Part shown: piece after piece, positions 7,266 through 18,100 of the stretch | Layout of the letters: each line of letters opens with the position of its first letter | Numbering within the stretch: position 1 is the stretch's first letter | Source: Pseudarthrobacter sp. MM222 | GTDB taxonomy: Bacteria; Actinomycetota; Actinomycetes; Actinomycetales; Micrococcaceae | DNA: 64,000 nucleotides | Direction: 5' to 3' | NCBI RefSeq assembly: GCF_947090775.1 | Contig: NZ_OX352321.1 | Span: 992,001 to 1,056,000 of the forward strand | Notes under the pieces: generated by a model | Told to the model about the DNA's origin: nothing | The model's database searches: none | Seen by the model: the letters and a program-made list of their open reading frames with translations, nothing else | Position numbers and translations under genes: made by a program

Positions 7266-8570
7266 CTAGAAGTCCTCAGAAATGCAATGGACCTCCGGGA
7301 GTCGGTCCCTTAGGAGCCGAAAGGCTACAGAAAGCTGATCACGACCTACCGCCTGGGCAATTGTTTGAAGCGCGGCGCCCGTCCGGAACAAATCGTGTAC
7401 GTCGTCGACGTCCTGATGGGTCCAAGCTCGCCGCCATTTTGGAACGTTTTCATCTTCAAGTGGACCCCGCGGCTCCAAGATGAGGTTGGTCAGTGCGATT
7501 ACGACTGAACGACTTGTTGTACCAAAATGACGAGCGAGGTCCGCAATCTCCATGTCTTCGTTGTCGGCGTAGAGGTGAAGCAATCGAGTCAGCTCAGTTG
7601 ACGACCAGTTTCGGTTGTCGTCTGAGTCATTGCTTGGATCGGCACGGCCGATGACAGCGCTCATAGCAGGTGTACTGTCCGCGTCGTGGCGAAATAGGCT
7701 TGAGACCGGCGGGTCCGCTTCGTAAGACCGGAAACTCTCTGGGCTGCCGCCGGTCTGGAGTGTTTTCTCGATGGGTGATTCGTTATAGGTTGTCATGGAC
7801 AATTCGGGTGCATGGCCCCCGGGGAAACCATTCGTCTCCGGGGACAGGACGAGGCCCGTGGGCACCCGGGGGATTTGATTTGCGAAAAGCTGGAACGCAA
7901 CCTCGAACTGGTCGCGCTGCATATTGCGAGCGATGTTGGGCAAACTCACGGCGCTCGAGTAGTAGTAATCTAGGATCTTTAGCTCTCCGGTACTCCACGC
8001 GGTCTGGAACTTCGGAGCGGTCGAATCGACCATCCGACCGATAGGTTCTAGAAGTTGGCGGCTGAGCTCGTAGACCACCGCACGGCCGGTGACACCGCAC
8101 GTCCGGGATAGAACCGCGATTGAATCACCTTTTCTGTAGCCGGCCAACAATCGCTGCCCTTCCTCGACACTCCACGGTCGTGTTTGATCGGGGTCTGCCG
8201 GAGCCCGCGGCACGGGGACAGAAGGAGTTGGCAAGGTGCCCACTCCACCAGTCGGTTGTTTTGCGGTCGGCCTGTTCGCAGTCACCGTGAAAAGGTCTTG
8301 CGTTTCCGGAGTCGCCACTGCGGCGAGCCCCTCCCCGTCCACGGCCAGTCCGACCAGAACGGCGGGTGCAACTTTGAGCTGCGTGGGATGCGCGGGCCTT
8401 GGGCCTTCCTGGAACGGACCGTCAGTTCTTGGATGGTGAGCAAGTGCAGCCATGCGAGCGTCCGAGGTGACGTGGCTTTTTTCTAAGGCCTTGCTTCGGC
8501 GCATTACCCAGACGATAAAGAGACAGACGACGGAAATCGCCCCCAATACGACAGCCCATTCAAAAGTCAC
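7266..8570 (-). CDS. Membrane-anchored protein with duplicated HTH/Myb-like units
   Basis: 434 residues. An N-terminal membrane helix (about residues 5-22, ending VIWVMRR-like with basic residues inside) is followed by a low-complexity linker. Two related halves then follow, each with two helix-turn-helix-like segments. First half: WSVEEGQRLLAGY, LSRTCGVTGRAVVYELS, then IARNMQRDQFEVAFQLF. Second half: WSSTELTRLLHLY, LARHFGTTSRSVVIALT, then IAQAVGRDQLSVAFRLL. The shared pattern, including LLEP, PKxxxAW and RDQxxVAF, shows an internal duplication. It probably binds DNA or a peptide partner at the membrane; the function is unknown. GTG 8570 is preceded by AGGGGA. A perfect hairpin follows the stop. 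Confidence 0.75.
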   Translation of the reverse strand: MTFEWAVVLGAISVVCLFIVWVMRRSKALEKSHVTSDARMAALAHHPRTDGPFQEGPRPAHPTQLKVAPAVLVGLAVDGEGLAAVATPETQDLFTVTANRPTAKQPTGGVGTLPTPSVPVPRAPADPDQTRPWSVEEGQRLLAGYRKGDSIAVLSRTCGVTGRAVVYELSRQLLEPIGRMVDSTAPKFQTAWSTGELKILDYYYSSAVSLPNIARNMQRDQFEVAFQLFANQIPRVPTGLVLSPETNGFPGGHAPELSMTTYNESPIEKTLQTGGSPESFRSYEADPPVSSLFRHDADSTPAMSAVIGRADPSNDSDDNRNWSSTELTRLLHLYADNEDMEIADLARHFGTTSRSVVIALTNLILEPRGPLEDENVPKWRRAWTHQDVDDVHDLFRTGAALQTIAQAVGRDQLSVAFRLLRDRLPEVHCISEDF

Positions 8571-8696
8571 TTCGGTCCCCTAACCCATGTGCTGCTTAGT
8601 ATTGCTGCACAATCATGACCCAGAGCACAGACCTTTACCTTTACCTCCATGTCTTTACTAGCCGTCCTGTTGTGCAAGAGGCATACCCGTCGCTCG

Positions 8697-10553
8697 TCAG
8701 TCGAGCGGCGCAGTTTCGACTGGGGTTCCGACGGGCGTGACCCGGGGCCACACCCGGCAAGCGACTTCTGCGAGCTGACGCGCCCGGGTTTGGATCGAGG
8801 CTTCGTCCCAAGACGCTGAGGAAGCGAGTGGCTTGTTGAGTTGGAGGCCGGACTGCAAAGCGAACTCGGGGCGTTTGATGTCCCACCCGAAGTTTGAAAC
8901 TCCTTGGTTGAACCTGGACGTTACGAGGGTGAGGTTTCCGATGCGGTGGGCGGCAGAATGTCGCTGCTGCGACGCTAGCTCGAGTTGCGCCGGATCGTCT
9001 ATGTTTAGGGGCCAGTGAGATTGCCATGACGAGGGCAGGATGTGCTCAATCTGCAGTTGCTCATAGTCAAACTTCGCTGGCTCTGTGCGCGGGTTCTCTA
9101 ACTGAAGCTGCTTGTCGATTGCACCCAGAACGAGCCGGATCCTCTCCTGTGTGAAGGAGTTATAGAACTTGTTATTGGCAAAGGAGGATGTAATTTCATC
9201 ATCGGTTGGCCAAGCCAACCCTTGGGACGCAGAGCTCATGTAAGCCGTGACGGCATCAGAAATACTGCGCCCCTCAACGTGCGCAGCTTGGGCCGATTTC
9301 AGCACATCCACAAAGAACGTGCCATATCCCCTAGTGTTTGCCCCTGTGACCATACGACGCATCACCCAGGACTCGATCGCGCCCACAGCGATCTCGTGGT
9401 CAGAGATCGGAAATACGTCGACCGGAAGAGTACGAAGCCATAGGAGAAGTGGCACGGCGGTCAAAACACGAATCCGGTCGAGCCGGGCGTAGGCCTGTGC
9501 CAAGGTAGCGGACTCTGCTCGTTCTGGATGGTAGACAGTGACGTACGCCTCCGCATACTCGCTGAGTTCCTTGAGTACAGTCTCAGTAGCTCTGTTATTG
9601 GCAGCCAAGTACGCACGAACCTGCCCGTACAGGTGACCAACGGCCGCTTCCTGCCCCGAGACAGCAGTCAGCCAAGCGGATAGTAGAACATCACGACGTC
9701 CACGGGCGGCGTGGCCGGTACCAACTGTGGTCTTCCACCATGCTTCGTCCAGGGGAGCCCAATACCGGTCGTACAGTGTGTCGAGCTCCACTTCGCCACG
9801 CAGATCGCCGCGAAGAAACAGCAGGTTCTTTACCAAGTCAGCTGCCGACAGCGGGGTTTGACGTCCATTGAGCACTTCGAAAATGACCTGAGCGTCGTCA
9901 TTGTCTTCGAGGTCTATGACTACAAGTTTGAACAGACCCAATAACGTATCGACGACGGCATCCAGCAGTTCACCATCGGGATCCGCATCGACCGCGAGGC
10001 GTGTCTGATCAGCAAAAAACTTTCGTGCGGAAAGATAGGGGTGCCCGTTGCTGGAAGGAATTTCATCTGAAACGGCGTCGGGCCAAACCTCACGGTCTTT
10101 ACGCCTGGGCCACAGCTTGTACTGGTCTAGATGTTCTGTGGCCACATCCGCTGGGTTCTTGATCAACCGCCGCATTTGCGACGCTCGCGGGGACGCCTTT
10201 TCCTGCAGGACGTCGAGAATGCCCCGGGCTAAAAGCTGTAGTGTCGTCAAGCGCTGCTGCCCATCGATAACGGCGCGCTGGTCCACGCCGCCCGTCGACG
10301 ACGGCAGTTGCTCACAAACTATCGCTCCCAAAAAATGGGGCGTCACGGTCTTGTCGGCACGAGCCCTCGGCTCACCCAGGGCATCGGCTTGACTCCGGGC
10401 TTTCTGCAGCCGTTCGGCAGCGGACAAGAGATCCTCATGGAGCAGCTTCCATTGTCCTTCAAGTGTCCACTCGTAGTCCCGCTGAAAAGTGGGGATCACG
10501 TACCTCCGCTCAAAGCCAAGAACTGATCTCAATGCGTAGGTATCGGCCTGCAA
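8697..10553 (-). CDS. GmrSD-type DUF262/DUF1524 endonuclease
   Basis: 618 residues. The N-terminal DUF262 (ParB/Srx-like) domain has FQRDYEW at 23-29 and DGQQRLTTLQLL near 96-107; this fold hydrolyses nucleotide and is thought to drive the nuclease half. The C-terminal DUF1524 HNH domain shows IEHILPSSW near 510 and HRIGNLTLVTSRFN near 537-550. The architecture is that of single-chain GmrSD enzymes, which cut modified phage DNA, and of related defence nucleases. The start is TTG at 10553, supported by AGGGGGAA five bases upstream. It stands alone at the edge of the island. Substrate specificity cannot be read from sequence. Confidence 0.9.
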   Translation of the reverse strand: MQADTYALRSVLGFERRYVIPTFQRDYEWTLEGQWKLLHEDLLSAAERLQKARSQADALGEPRARADKTVTPHFLGAIVCEQLPSSTGGVDQRAVIDGQQRLTTLQLLARGILDVLQEKASPRASQMRRLIKNPADVATEHLDQYKLWPRRKDREVWPDAVSDEIPSSNGHPYLSARKFFADQTRLAVDADPDGELLDAVVDTLLGLFKLVVIDLEDNDDAQVIFEVLNGRQTPLSAADLVKNLLFLRGDLRGEVELDTLYDRYWAPLDEAWWKTTVGTGHAARGRRDVLLSAWLTAVSGQEAAVGHLYGQVRAYLAANNRATETVLKELSEYAEAYVTVYHPERAESATLAQAYARLDRIRVLTAVPLLLWLRTLPVDVFPISDHEIAVGAIESWVMRRMVTGANTRGYGTFFVDVLKSAQAAHVEGRSISDAVTAYMSSASQGLAWPTDDEITSSFANNKFYNSFTQERIRLVLGAIDKQLQLENPRTEPAKFDYEQLQIEHILPSSWQSHWPLNIDDPAQLELASQQRHSAAHRIGNLTLVTSRFNQGVSNFGWDIKRPEFALQSGLQLNKPLASSASWDEASIQTRARQLAEVACRVWPRVTPVGTPVETAPLD

Positions 10554-10712
10554 AGTTCCCCCTGGTTGAAATTCTTAGTGGATGGGAATCCTAGGATGAC
10601 TGTAGTCCAAGAGCCGGTGAGGGGCGTGCTGGGGCCCGCGTAGCTAGCACGAATAGGTACTGGCCGGATATCAGCTGCGCCTCAGGAGCGAGAACGCATG
10701 GCCACCTCGAGC

Positions 10713-12068
10713 TCAGTTTTTCCTACGACATGCCATCCACTGCGCGAAATCGGACCACATGAAGTCGTATTTGGAGCAGTCGCGACGCCCGAAGTCCCAG
10801 AACTCGAGTGCCAAAGCGGCTGCGTAGTGGCTGAGGACGTACAGGTACTGACCGCCCCAGGGACGCAGGTCGCCCTCATCTGCAGGCATGTGGTTTTCTA
10901 TGTCCAGTGCGCCTATGTGGTCCTCTTCCCAATGACCAGAGCGACGCCGCAAGCCGGATCCATCGTCAATCGCGCCGAGGACGAGATCTATCAGGGGAAA
11001 GTCTCGTGATTCATAGGGGTCCACATCTGTGACGAATGAGACGGAATCTGAAGTCGAATACCAACGTGTCTCGTATAGAGGAACTGGCCCTGGAACCGTA
11101 TCCCACCAACGGACGGCATCTGGCAGACGAGACAAGTCCATTTCCTCGAGGCGCCGTTGAGAACTCACCTGATTCTGGGTCCGCATCCAGCTGCAATGCT
11201 TGCGAACCCATTCGTTCGTGCCTCGTCGGACGACGAGTTCTGTTGCTTGGCCATCCTCATTGCACAAGAATCCGGCCTTGGCGGAAGCTGCTAGTAGGTG
11301 CTGTGCGGACTGCCAGTCGAGCGCAGACTCTTCCTCCAAGAACAGGAGGTGGGAATCAAAAGTTGGAATGATCGGGAATGATGCGCCAATCGCCATCGCG
11401 ACACCGAGGGCCTCGTCATGCCTTGGCCCACGCCCCTCATGTTCATCCTCGATTTCAGGCCGAAAATCCCAAGCTGCCTGAAGATGCCTGTCTGCGACGC
11501 CATTAACGGCGGACCTCTGGAGAAAGTCCTGAATTGTCAAACTTTTCTCAAGCTTCCAGCCTGCATCCGGGGTGCGGTGCCAGATAGCTTGCTCCGTCAC
11601 TAACTCAATTCGGCAGCGCGACTGCGGCAGGAAGCAAACTTCAAGGCGGGGAGATTCCGAGCAGAAGACCTCTGGCCGAATGTCCCAACTCACTTCGCGA
11701 GCATGGCTGTCAAACCATTCGATGGCTGCTTCATGGAGGTGCGCGGCCACCGTTCCCTCGAAACGCGGGAGGAGATCAAAGAACTGCGGATACTCTGTTG
11801 CACTCGCAGATTCGGGGCCCTCGAAGAACCACTTGTCCTTATCTTCGTCGGGGGAGGGCTCGATCCAGGCACCATTTCTCCGGTAGGAGACGGTGCTGCG
11901 CTGTGGCTCTCCTTCCAAAGGGGAACACCGGGCTAGTAGCAACCCTTGTTCAGCTCCTAGGTGACGAGTTTCAATAAACCGCAACACCACTTCGGGCAGT
12001 TCGCCCTCGAAATCGGTTGAATGGGGCCACGAGCCAGTGTTTCCGGGGTGCATGCTGCCTGCTCTCAA
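10713..12068 (-). CDS. Hypothetical protein, 451 residues
   Basis: A long frame with normal codon use and no recognised domain. It is acidic, rich in Trp and Glu, without signal peptide or membrane helix. Segments such as PIIPTFDSHLLFLEEESALD and a Trp-rich C-terminus (WGGQYLYVLSHYAAALALEF) suggest a folded soluble protein. The longest frame starts at TTG 12068; ATG 12053 is an alternative. It is divergent from the large DrmD-like operon with a 180-bp gap between them, so the two may share regulation. No function is proposed. Confidence 0.7.
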   Translation of the reverse strand: MRAGSMHPGNTGSWPHSTDFEGELPEVVLRFIETRHLGAEQGLLLARCSPLEGEPQRSTVSYRRNGAWIEPSPDEDKDKWFFEGPESASATEYPQFFDLLPRFEGTVAAHLHEAAIEWFDSHAREVSWDIRPEVFCSESPRLEVCFLPQSRCRIELVTEQAIWHRTPDAGWKLEKSLTIQDFLQRSAVNGVADRHLQAAWDFRPEIEDEHEGRGPRHDEALGVAMAIGASFPIIPTFDSHLLFLEEESALDWQSAQHLLAASAKAGFLCNEDGQATELVVRRGTNEWVRKHCSWMRTQNQVSSQRRLEEMDLSRLPDAVRWWDTVPGPVPLYETRWYSTSDSVSFVTDVDPYESRDFPLIDLVLGAIDDGSGLRRRSGHWEEDHIGALDIENHMPADEGDLRPWGGQYLYVLSHYAAALALEFWDFGRRDCSKYDFMWSDFAQWMACRRKN

Positions 12069-12248
12069 TCGTCAAATTTGAACAAAGTTTGGCACGAAAT
12101 GACGTGCCGCGGCGGCTGCCACGTGTCTGAGGCGGCGTCCCCGAAGTTACGGCCTCCGGTCTAGTATGTTTGGTTGACCACCAGCCTATGAGCGGCATAC
12201 GCGAGCGCAGCTGATGGTATGGGGATGAACTAAGCACAGGAGCAGGAC

Positions 12249-15146
12249 TTGACACATACAGCCGTAAACCGGGAACTCAATGTCGCGCCCGGTTCGGTGG
12301 TGCACATCCGTGACGAGGAGTGGCTTGTAACCAGCGCCGAGAAATCCGTCGACGGGACGCTCGTAAGAGTTCAAGGCCTGAGTGAACTCGTCCGTGATAC
12401 CACGGCAGCGTTCTACTCCGCGCTGGACACGATCGAAGTAGTGGACCCACGGAACTCCAAGGTCGTCGCAGACAGCAGCCCGAACTACCGCCGGGCTCGC
12501 CTCTGGCTCGAATCCACTCTGCGCAAGACGCCGGCACCCCTCAATGACCCCAAGCTCGGTGTCTCCACTCGCATGCTCGCCGACAGCCTCAACTACCAAC
12601 GGATCGCGGTAGCCAAAGCATTGGACAGTCGCAATGTCCGCCCGCGCATCCTGATCGCAGACGCCGTTGGCCTGGGCAAGACGCTCGAGATCGGGATGAT
12701 TCTCAGCGAGCTGGTCAAGCGTGGCCGCGGGGAACGCATCCTCATCGTGACACCAAGGCACGTCCTGGAGCAGATGCAGCACGAGCTTTGGTGCCGCTTC
12801 GCGCTTCCCTTTGTCCGCTTGGACTCGGCCGGCATCCAGAAGGTCCGCCAGATCCTCCCTGGCACTCGGAACCCGTTCACGTATTTCAAGCGCGCTATCA
12901 TCTCCATCGACACGCTGAAGAGCGCCCGCTACCGCGCCCATCTGGAGAAGCTGCGCTGGGACGCGGTCGTCATCGATGAGTCCCACAACCTCACCAACTC
13001 GGGCACCCAGAATAATGAGCTCGCGCGCGTCCTGGCCCCCAATACGGAGGCCCTGATTCTCGCCTCCGCCACCCCGCATAACGGCAAGAACGATTCGTTC
13101 GCTGAGCTGCTCCGGCTGTTGGACCCCACCGTCGTCCGGCCGGATGGCACCTTCGAGCAGAAGGACATCGAGCATCTGATCATCCGCCGGCACCGCCACA
13201 GCCCCGAGGTCGCCAGCGAAGTCGGCGCTGACTGGGCGGAGCGGCTCGAACCAGACAACAAACTGATCCCAGCGTCACCGGAAGAGAACGACGTTGCAGA
13301 CGAGCTGGCTGACACCTGGCTGTACCCCCAAGCGGGCACCTCTCCATATTCGGGACAGAACGGCGGCTTGTTCCCGTGGACCTTGGCAAAAGCCTTCCTA
13401 TCGAGCCCGGCGGCGCTGCTGGAGACGGTACAGGAACGTCTGAAGAAGCTCGACGGCGGTGCCCTGGCTGGCGAGGCAAAGGAAGCCGAGGCGCTAAAGC
13501 GCCTGAAAGAACTGACGGAGGCCTCGCTTGCGGGAAAGTCCGCCAAATACGAAGCCTTGGTGAACTACCTTCAAGAAATCGGCGTCGGCAAAAAATCACC
13601 CATGCGGGCGGTGATCTTCGCTGAGCGGGTTCCAACCCTCAAGTGGCTCCAGGAAAAGCTCCCGGCAGACCTCGGTCTCAAGGCAACAAACGTCGCCATC
13701 CTCCACGGGGGGCTGAGTGACGTCGATCAACTAGAGATCATTGACGGCTTCAAACGGGAGTCCTCGGACATCCGCGTCCTCGTCACCGGCGACGTCGCCT
13801 CCGAAGGTGTCAATTTGCATGCCCAGTGCCACCACCTGATCCACTTCGACATCCCGTGGAGCCTGATCCGCGTCGAACAGCGCAACGGCCGCATCGACCG
13901 CTACGGGCAGAAGTTCCCTCCCCAAATCACCACGCTACTTCTCGAGCCGGACAACAGCCAGTTCCGCGGCGACCTCAAGGTCCTGACCCGGGTAATGGAA
14001 CGTGAACACGAGGCACACACGGTGCTACAGGATGTGGCCTCACTGATGGGCGCCCACAGCGTTGCCCGCGAAGAGGAAGCCATCCGAGATGTGCTTATGA
14101 AGAAGAAATCGGTCCACGAAGTCCTCCGCAGCCCTGAAGACGTCACAAGTGGTGACGATTTTGATGCCTTTTTCGAAAGCCTTGCCTCCGATGTACCCGC
14201 CAAGAATGACGTCCCGACCGAAACCCAGATCGGTCTCTACGCCACGGACCTCGACTACTTGGATGAGGCCCTCCGGGAAGCATTCGTGACACCGGAAGCC
14301 AGCTTGAGCAACAACGGCGTCGCCTGGACCATTCACAAAGAGCACTCCGTTGCCGAACTGGAACCCCCGCGCGACCTTCAGCACCGGCTCGCATACCTCC
14401 CGCAGTCCTACCTCTCGGACCGGGCCGTGACCAAGAAGATGAAGCTCGCCACCACTGCAATCTCCGGCAAGCTGGAACTGGAACGCGCCCGTGCTGCGCA
14501 GCCCACTGCAGGGGAGAAGACCACGACTTGGCCGGAAGCCCACTTCCTGGGTCCGCTTCATCCGGTGCTCGAATGGGCCAGCGACAAGGCCCTGGCCTCC
14601 CTGTCCCGGAGCGAAGTCCTCGCGGTCCGGGGAAATGTCGAGAATGCCACCGTCCTCCTGATGGGCACGCTCATGAACGAGCGCGGCCAGGTCGTCTCCA
14701 AAGCGTTCTTCACCGCGGACTTCCCTAACCCGGACAATCCGTCATTTTGTCTGGTCGACACACTCGACGATCTGGGCGCCTACCTGAAAGCCGCGGCACT
14801 CACGGCCAATGCGATCAATCCCGGCGCTATAGCCAACGTCGGTCAGCTTCAGCAGCTCGTCCCGGTCGCGGTTGAGAACACGTCAGAAACCCTCGAGGCC
14901 ACCTTCGCAGCGGCACAGCAGGCAGCGGAACAGCGTCTTGCCGGCTGGCAGGACCGTGCGGATCACTGGCAGGAATCCTCGCTGGAACAGCACCTCCCCG
15001 GCATGAGCAAGTCCGCTCTCAAAAAACAGCGCGAACGCATCCAGGAGGAGCAGCGGATTGCTGCCTCCCTCGCGCCGTCGCAGCGCCTCGTCCGCCCGCT
15101 TCTGGTCATCGTGCCCGAAATTACCGCAGTTGAAGGGGCCCACTAA
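12249..15146 (+). CDS. drmD: DrmD-like SNF2-family helicase
   Basis: 965 residues, SNF2-type superfamily 2 ATPase. Walker A is DAVGLGKT at 138-145, the Walker B box is DESH at 243-246, motif III is SATPHNG near 273-279, and the C-terminal lobe has VASEGVNLHAQCHHLI then QRNGRIDRYGQ at about 515-553. Size and order match DrmD of class 1 DISARM, where an SNF2 helicase precedes an adenine methylase. The long tail (600-965) is helical and probably mediates assembly. TTG 12249 follows a GGAG-containing leader. The next gene begins 2 bp after the stop. Role: a motor that works with the methylase in distinguishing self from phage DNA; this is family knowledge plus context. Confidence 0.8.
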   Translation: MTHTAVNRELNVAPGSVVHIRDEEWLVTSAEKSVDGTLVRVQGLSELVRDTTAAFYSALDTIEVVDPRNSKVVADSSPNYRRARLWLESTLRKTPAPLNDPKLGVSTRMLADSLNYQRIAVAKALDSRNVRPRILIADAVGLGKTLEIGMILSELVKRGRGERILIVTPRHVLEQMQHELWCRFALPFVRLDSAGIQKVRQILPGTRNPFTYFKRAIISIDTLKSARYRAHLEKLRWDAVVIDESHNLTNSGTQNNELARVLAPNTEALILASATPHNGKNDSFAELLRLLDPTVVRPDGTFEQKDIEHLIIRRHRHSPEVASEVGADWAERLEPDNKLIPASPEENDVADELADTWLYPQAGTSPYSGQNGGLFPWTLAKAFLSSPAALLETVQERLKKLDGGALAGEAKEAEALKRLKELTEASLAGKSAKYEALVNYLQEIGVGKKSPMRAVIFAERVPTLKWLQEKLPADLGLKATNVAILHGGLSDVDQLEIIDGFKRESSDIRVLVTGDVASEGVNLHAQCHHLIHFDIPWSLIRVEQRNGRIDRYGQKFPPQITTLLLEPDNSQFRGDLKVLTRVMEREHEAHTVLQDVASLMGAHSVAREEEAIRDVLMKKKSVHEVLRSPEDVTSGDDFDAFFESLASDVPAKNDVPTETQIGLYATDLDYLDEALREAFVTPEASLSNNGVAWTIHKEHSVAELEPPRDLQHRLAYLPQSYLSDRAVTKKMKLATTAISGKLELERARAAQPTAGEKTTTWPEAHFLGPLHPVLEWASDKALASLSRSEVLAVRGNVENATVLLMGTLMNERGQVVSKAFFTADFPNPDNPSFCLVDTLDDLGAYLKAAALTANAINPGAIANVGQLQQLVPVAVENTSETLEATFAAAQQAAEQRLAGWQDRADHWQESSLEQHLPGMSKSALKKQRERIQEEQRIAASLAPSQRLVRPLLVIVPEITAVEGAH

Positions 15147-15148
15147 CC

Positions 15149-18100
15149 ATGCCCTCATTTGATTCCATCGTCGTTGGCGAAGACTGGATCAGCGAGCACT
15201 ACTTCACCACAGACTCCACGAAGGAGTCCTTCCAATCTGAGGTGCTCAAACTCCGCAAGCAATGGGACGAGCAGGCCAAGGAAGGCCAGGAGTCCGTGCT
15301 GAAGCGCTTTCTCGGCGAACGCGGCACATTCCAGGTTGAACTTGCGGAGCTTCTCGAAGAGCCAAGCAAGGCATCGTTTGTATATCACAAGGTGCGTGAG
15401 GCGCTTGGGTTTAAGGGAACGACGGCGGAGCTCACTTCCGACCGGGCCGGCACCTCAGTGCGGGTTTCCAACGTGTGGAAGTCTGAGAACGGCGACGTAC
15501 TCTTTCTTGAGAGTCGCCCTGTCGAGTCCGTAGAAAACCTCCTGGATTCGGCCAAGGGCAGCTCTAGGATGCTGGCTCCTGCCTTCATCGATGACAAGGA
15601 AACAGAACTGCCGGCGCCGAAACTTGTCTCCGAGCTCTACCGGACCGACGAGCCGCCTCAGTTCATTGTGGTTTTCGGGGGTCGATGGCTGCTGCTGACG
15701 GAGCGGGAACGTTGGGCGGAGGGTCGTTATCTGGCTGCAGACCTGTTGCTGGCCTGCGAACGCAATGACACAAAGCGCGGCGGCGAAATCGACCGCATCC
15801 TCGCCATCTTCGGGCGCGAATCGTTGCTTCCGGACGCCAGTGAATCCATCTGGTGGAACCAGATCTTGGAAAGCTCCGTCAAACACACCATCGGTGTGTC
15901 CAAGGATCTTCGGGAGGGCATTCGTCTCTCCATAGAAATCATCGCCAATGACGTCCTGCAACGACGCCAGGCTGTGGGCCTTCCCTTGGACGAAATCGAC
16001 GGTCAGATCCTTGCCCGCCAGTCACTGCGCTACCTATATCGAATCCTGTTCCTGCTGTATGCCGAAGCCTCTCCGGAGATGGGTGTCCTGCCCGTCGGCG
16101 TCGGTGAGTACAACGAGGGCTACGGGTTGGATCGGCTGCGCGGGCTCGCTCTCAATGTGCCCGAGTCGCAGCGCGCGAGGTCTGGAACCCATATCTACCA
16201 GTCCCTCGGCACCCTTTTCCGCCTAGTCGATCAAGGCCATCAGCCGTCGATTGACCCAGGTACGGAGTTGAACCCGTTGGCCGACTCCTCAACGCCGGCT
16301 GAAGGGGATCAGGGCCTGCACTTCGACAGCCTCAAGGCCGACCTTTTCGACCCCAATGCGATGGCGGATATCGACCTTGTAGGGCTGAGTAATGCAGCCT
16401 TACAAAAGGTCTTGGGACACCTTCTCCTGAGCAAGGAAGTCAAAGGAAAAGACCGCGGCTTCATTTCCTACGCCGAACTGGGGGTCAACCAGCTAGGTGC
16501 CGTGTACGAGGGCCTCATGTCGTACACGGGATTTATTGCCGAGACGGATCTACACGAGGTCGCAAAGGACGGAGACTCCTCCAAAGGTTCTTGGGTCGTA
16601 CCTGTGGAGCGTTCTGAATCGATAGAGCGCAAACATTTCGTGACTACCACGAATGAGGTCACGGGGGAGCTGGAGCCTGTTCTCCACGAAAAGGGCACCT
16701 TTGTCTTCCGGCTCGCCGGCCGTGAACGTCAGCAGTCAGCCTCGTACTACACGCCGGAAGTTCTAACCAGGTTTGTTGTGTCTCAGGCGTTGGAGGAGCT
16801 CCTTGGTAAAAAACTCGATGAAACTCCAGCGGACGAGATTCTGAAACTGACCGTTTGTGAACCTGCACTGGGTTCAGGCGCATTCGCCATCGAGGCTGTC
16901 CGTCAGCTAGCAGATGCGTACCTGAAGCTGAAGCAGACCGAGCTTGGACGCACAATTCCTGCCGAGAACTACGCGGTCGAATTGCAGAAGGTTAAGGCTC
17001 AGATTGCCCTGCACCAAGTCTATGGCGTGGATCTTAACTCAACAGCCGTGGAACTGGCCGAAGTGTCTCTCTGGTTGGACACGATGGTCGCCGGGCTGCA
17101 GGCCCCGTGGTTTGGACTGCACCTTCGTCGAGGAAACTCACTGATCGGCGCGCGCCGCGCCACCTATTCGCGAGCCTCAGTCAACGACAAGTCATGGTTG
17201 ACGAGCGTCCCGGCGGATGCTCCCCTCTCAGGTCTCGCCGAAGCCATAGCGAGCGAGTCTGACGATCCTAACGTTGTCGGAAGAATTCACCATTTCTTGC
17301 TGCCAGCGGCAGGCTGGGGTGCGGCGGCCGAAGCTAAAGAAGTGAAAGAAATCGCGGGTGATGCGCAGAAGGACCTTAAAGCTTGGCGCAACCGGATCAA
17401 GACGAAACCGTCTAAAACCCAAGTCGACCGTTTGGCGAACCTGGGACGCCGTGTGGAGACGCTCTGGCAATTTACCTTGCGACGACTTGAAGTCGCGGAG
17501 TCGGAAGCCCGTCGCGATATCAACTACTTCGGCAAGAATTCCGACACCAATACTTCCGAGCTGCCCGTTTCTCGGCACGAAATTGAGCAGAAGCTCAGCG
17601 ACCCGAATGGCGCGTACCAACGCCTGCGACGTGTCATGGATGCCTGGAACGCGCTCTGGTTCTGGCCTCTAACCGACAGGATGACTTCCGGCGCGTTGCC
17701 TCCGACCTTAGAGGAATGGATCTGTGGACTTGAAGCTATTTTGGGAACGCCAGCACCGGAATCGAATGCAGCCACAAAGAAGAAATTGTGGAAAAATCAG
17801 ACGAGTATCTTGGACGCGGGCGCTTGGGATGACCTGAACACGGCCGAAGACCTGGACCTTTCCTTCGCCAAAGCCGGTGACATAACCTCCGTCAAGGAGG
17901 CCAATCTTTGGCTGTCCGTTTGCGAGGCGGTTGCGGCCGACCAAGGCTTCCATCATTGGGAACTCGATTTCGCTTCAGTATTCGCCCGGGGGGGATTCGA
18001 TCTGCAAGTTGGAAACCCGCCCTGGGTTCGGCCGGTCTTTGATGAGGCACCGCTTCTGGCCGAAGGCGATCCGTGGTGGCAGCTCACTTCCAAGCCATCT

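Noticed and set aside
12186..13199. Minus-strand frame of 337 codons over the DrmD-like start
   Set aside because: It is antisense to conserved SNF2 motifs and has no start signal.
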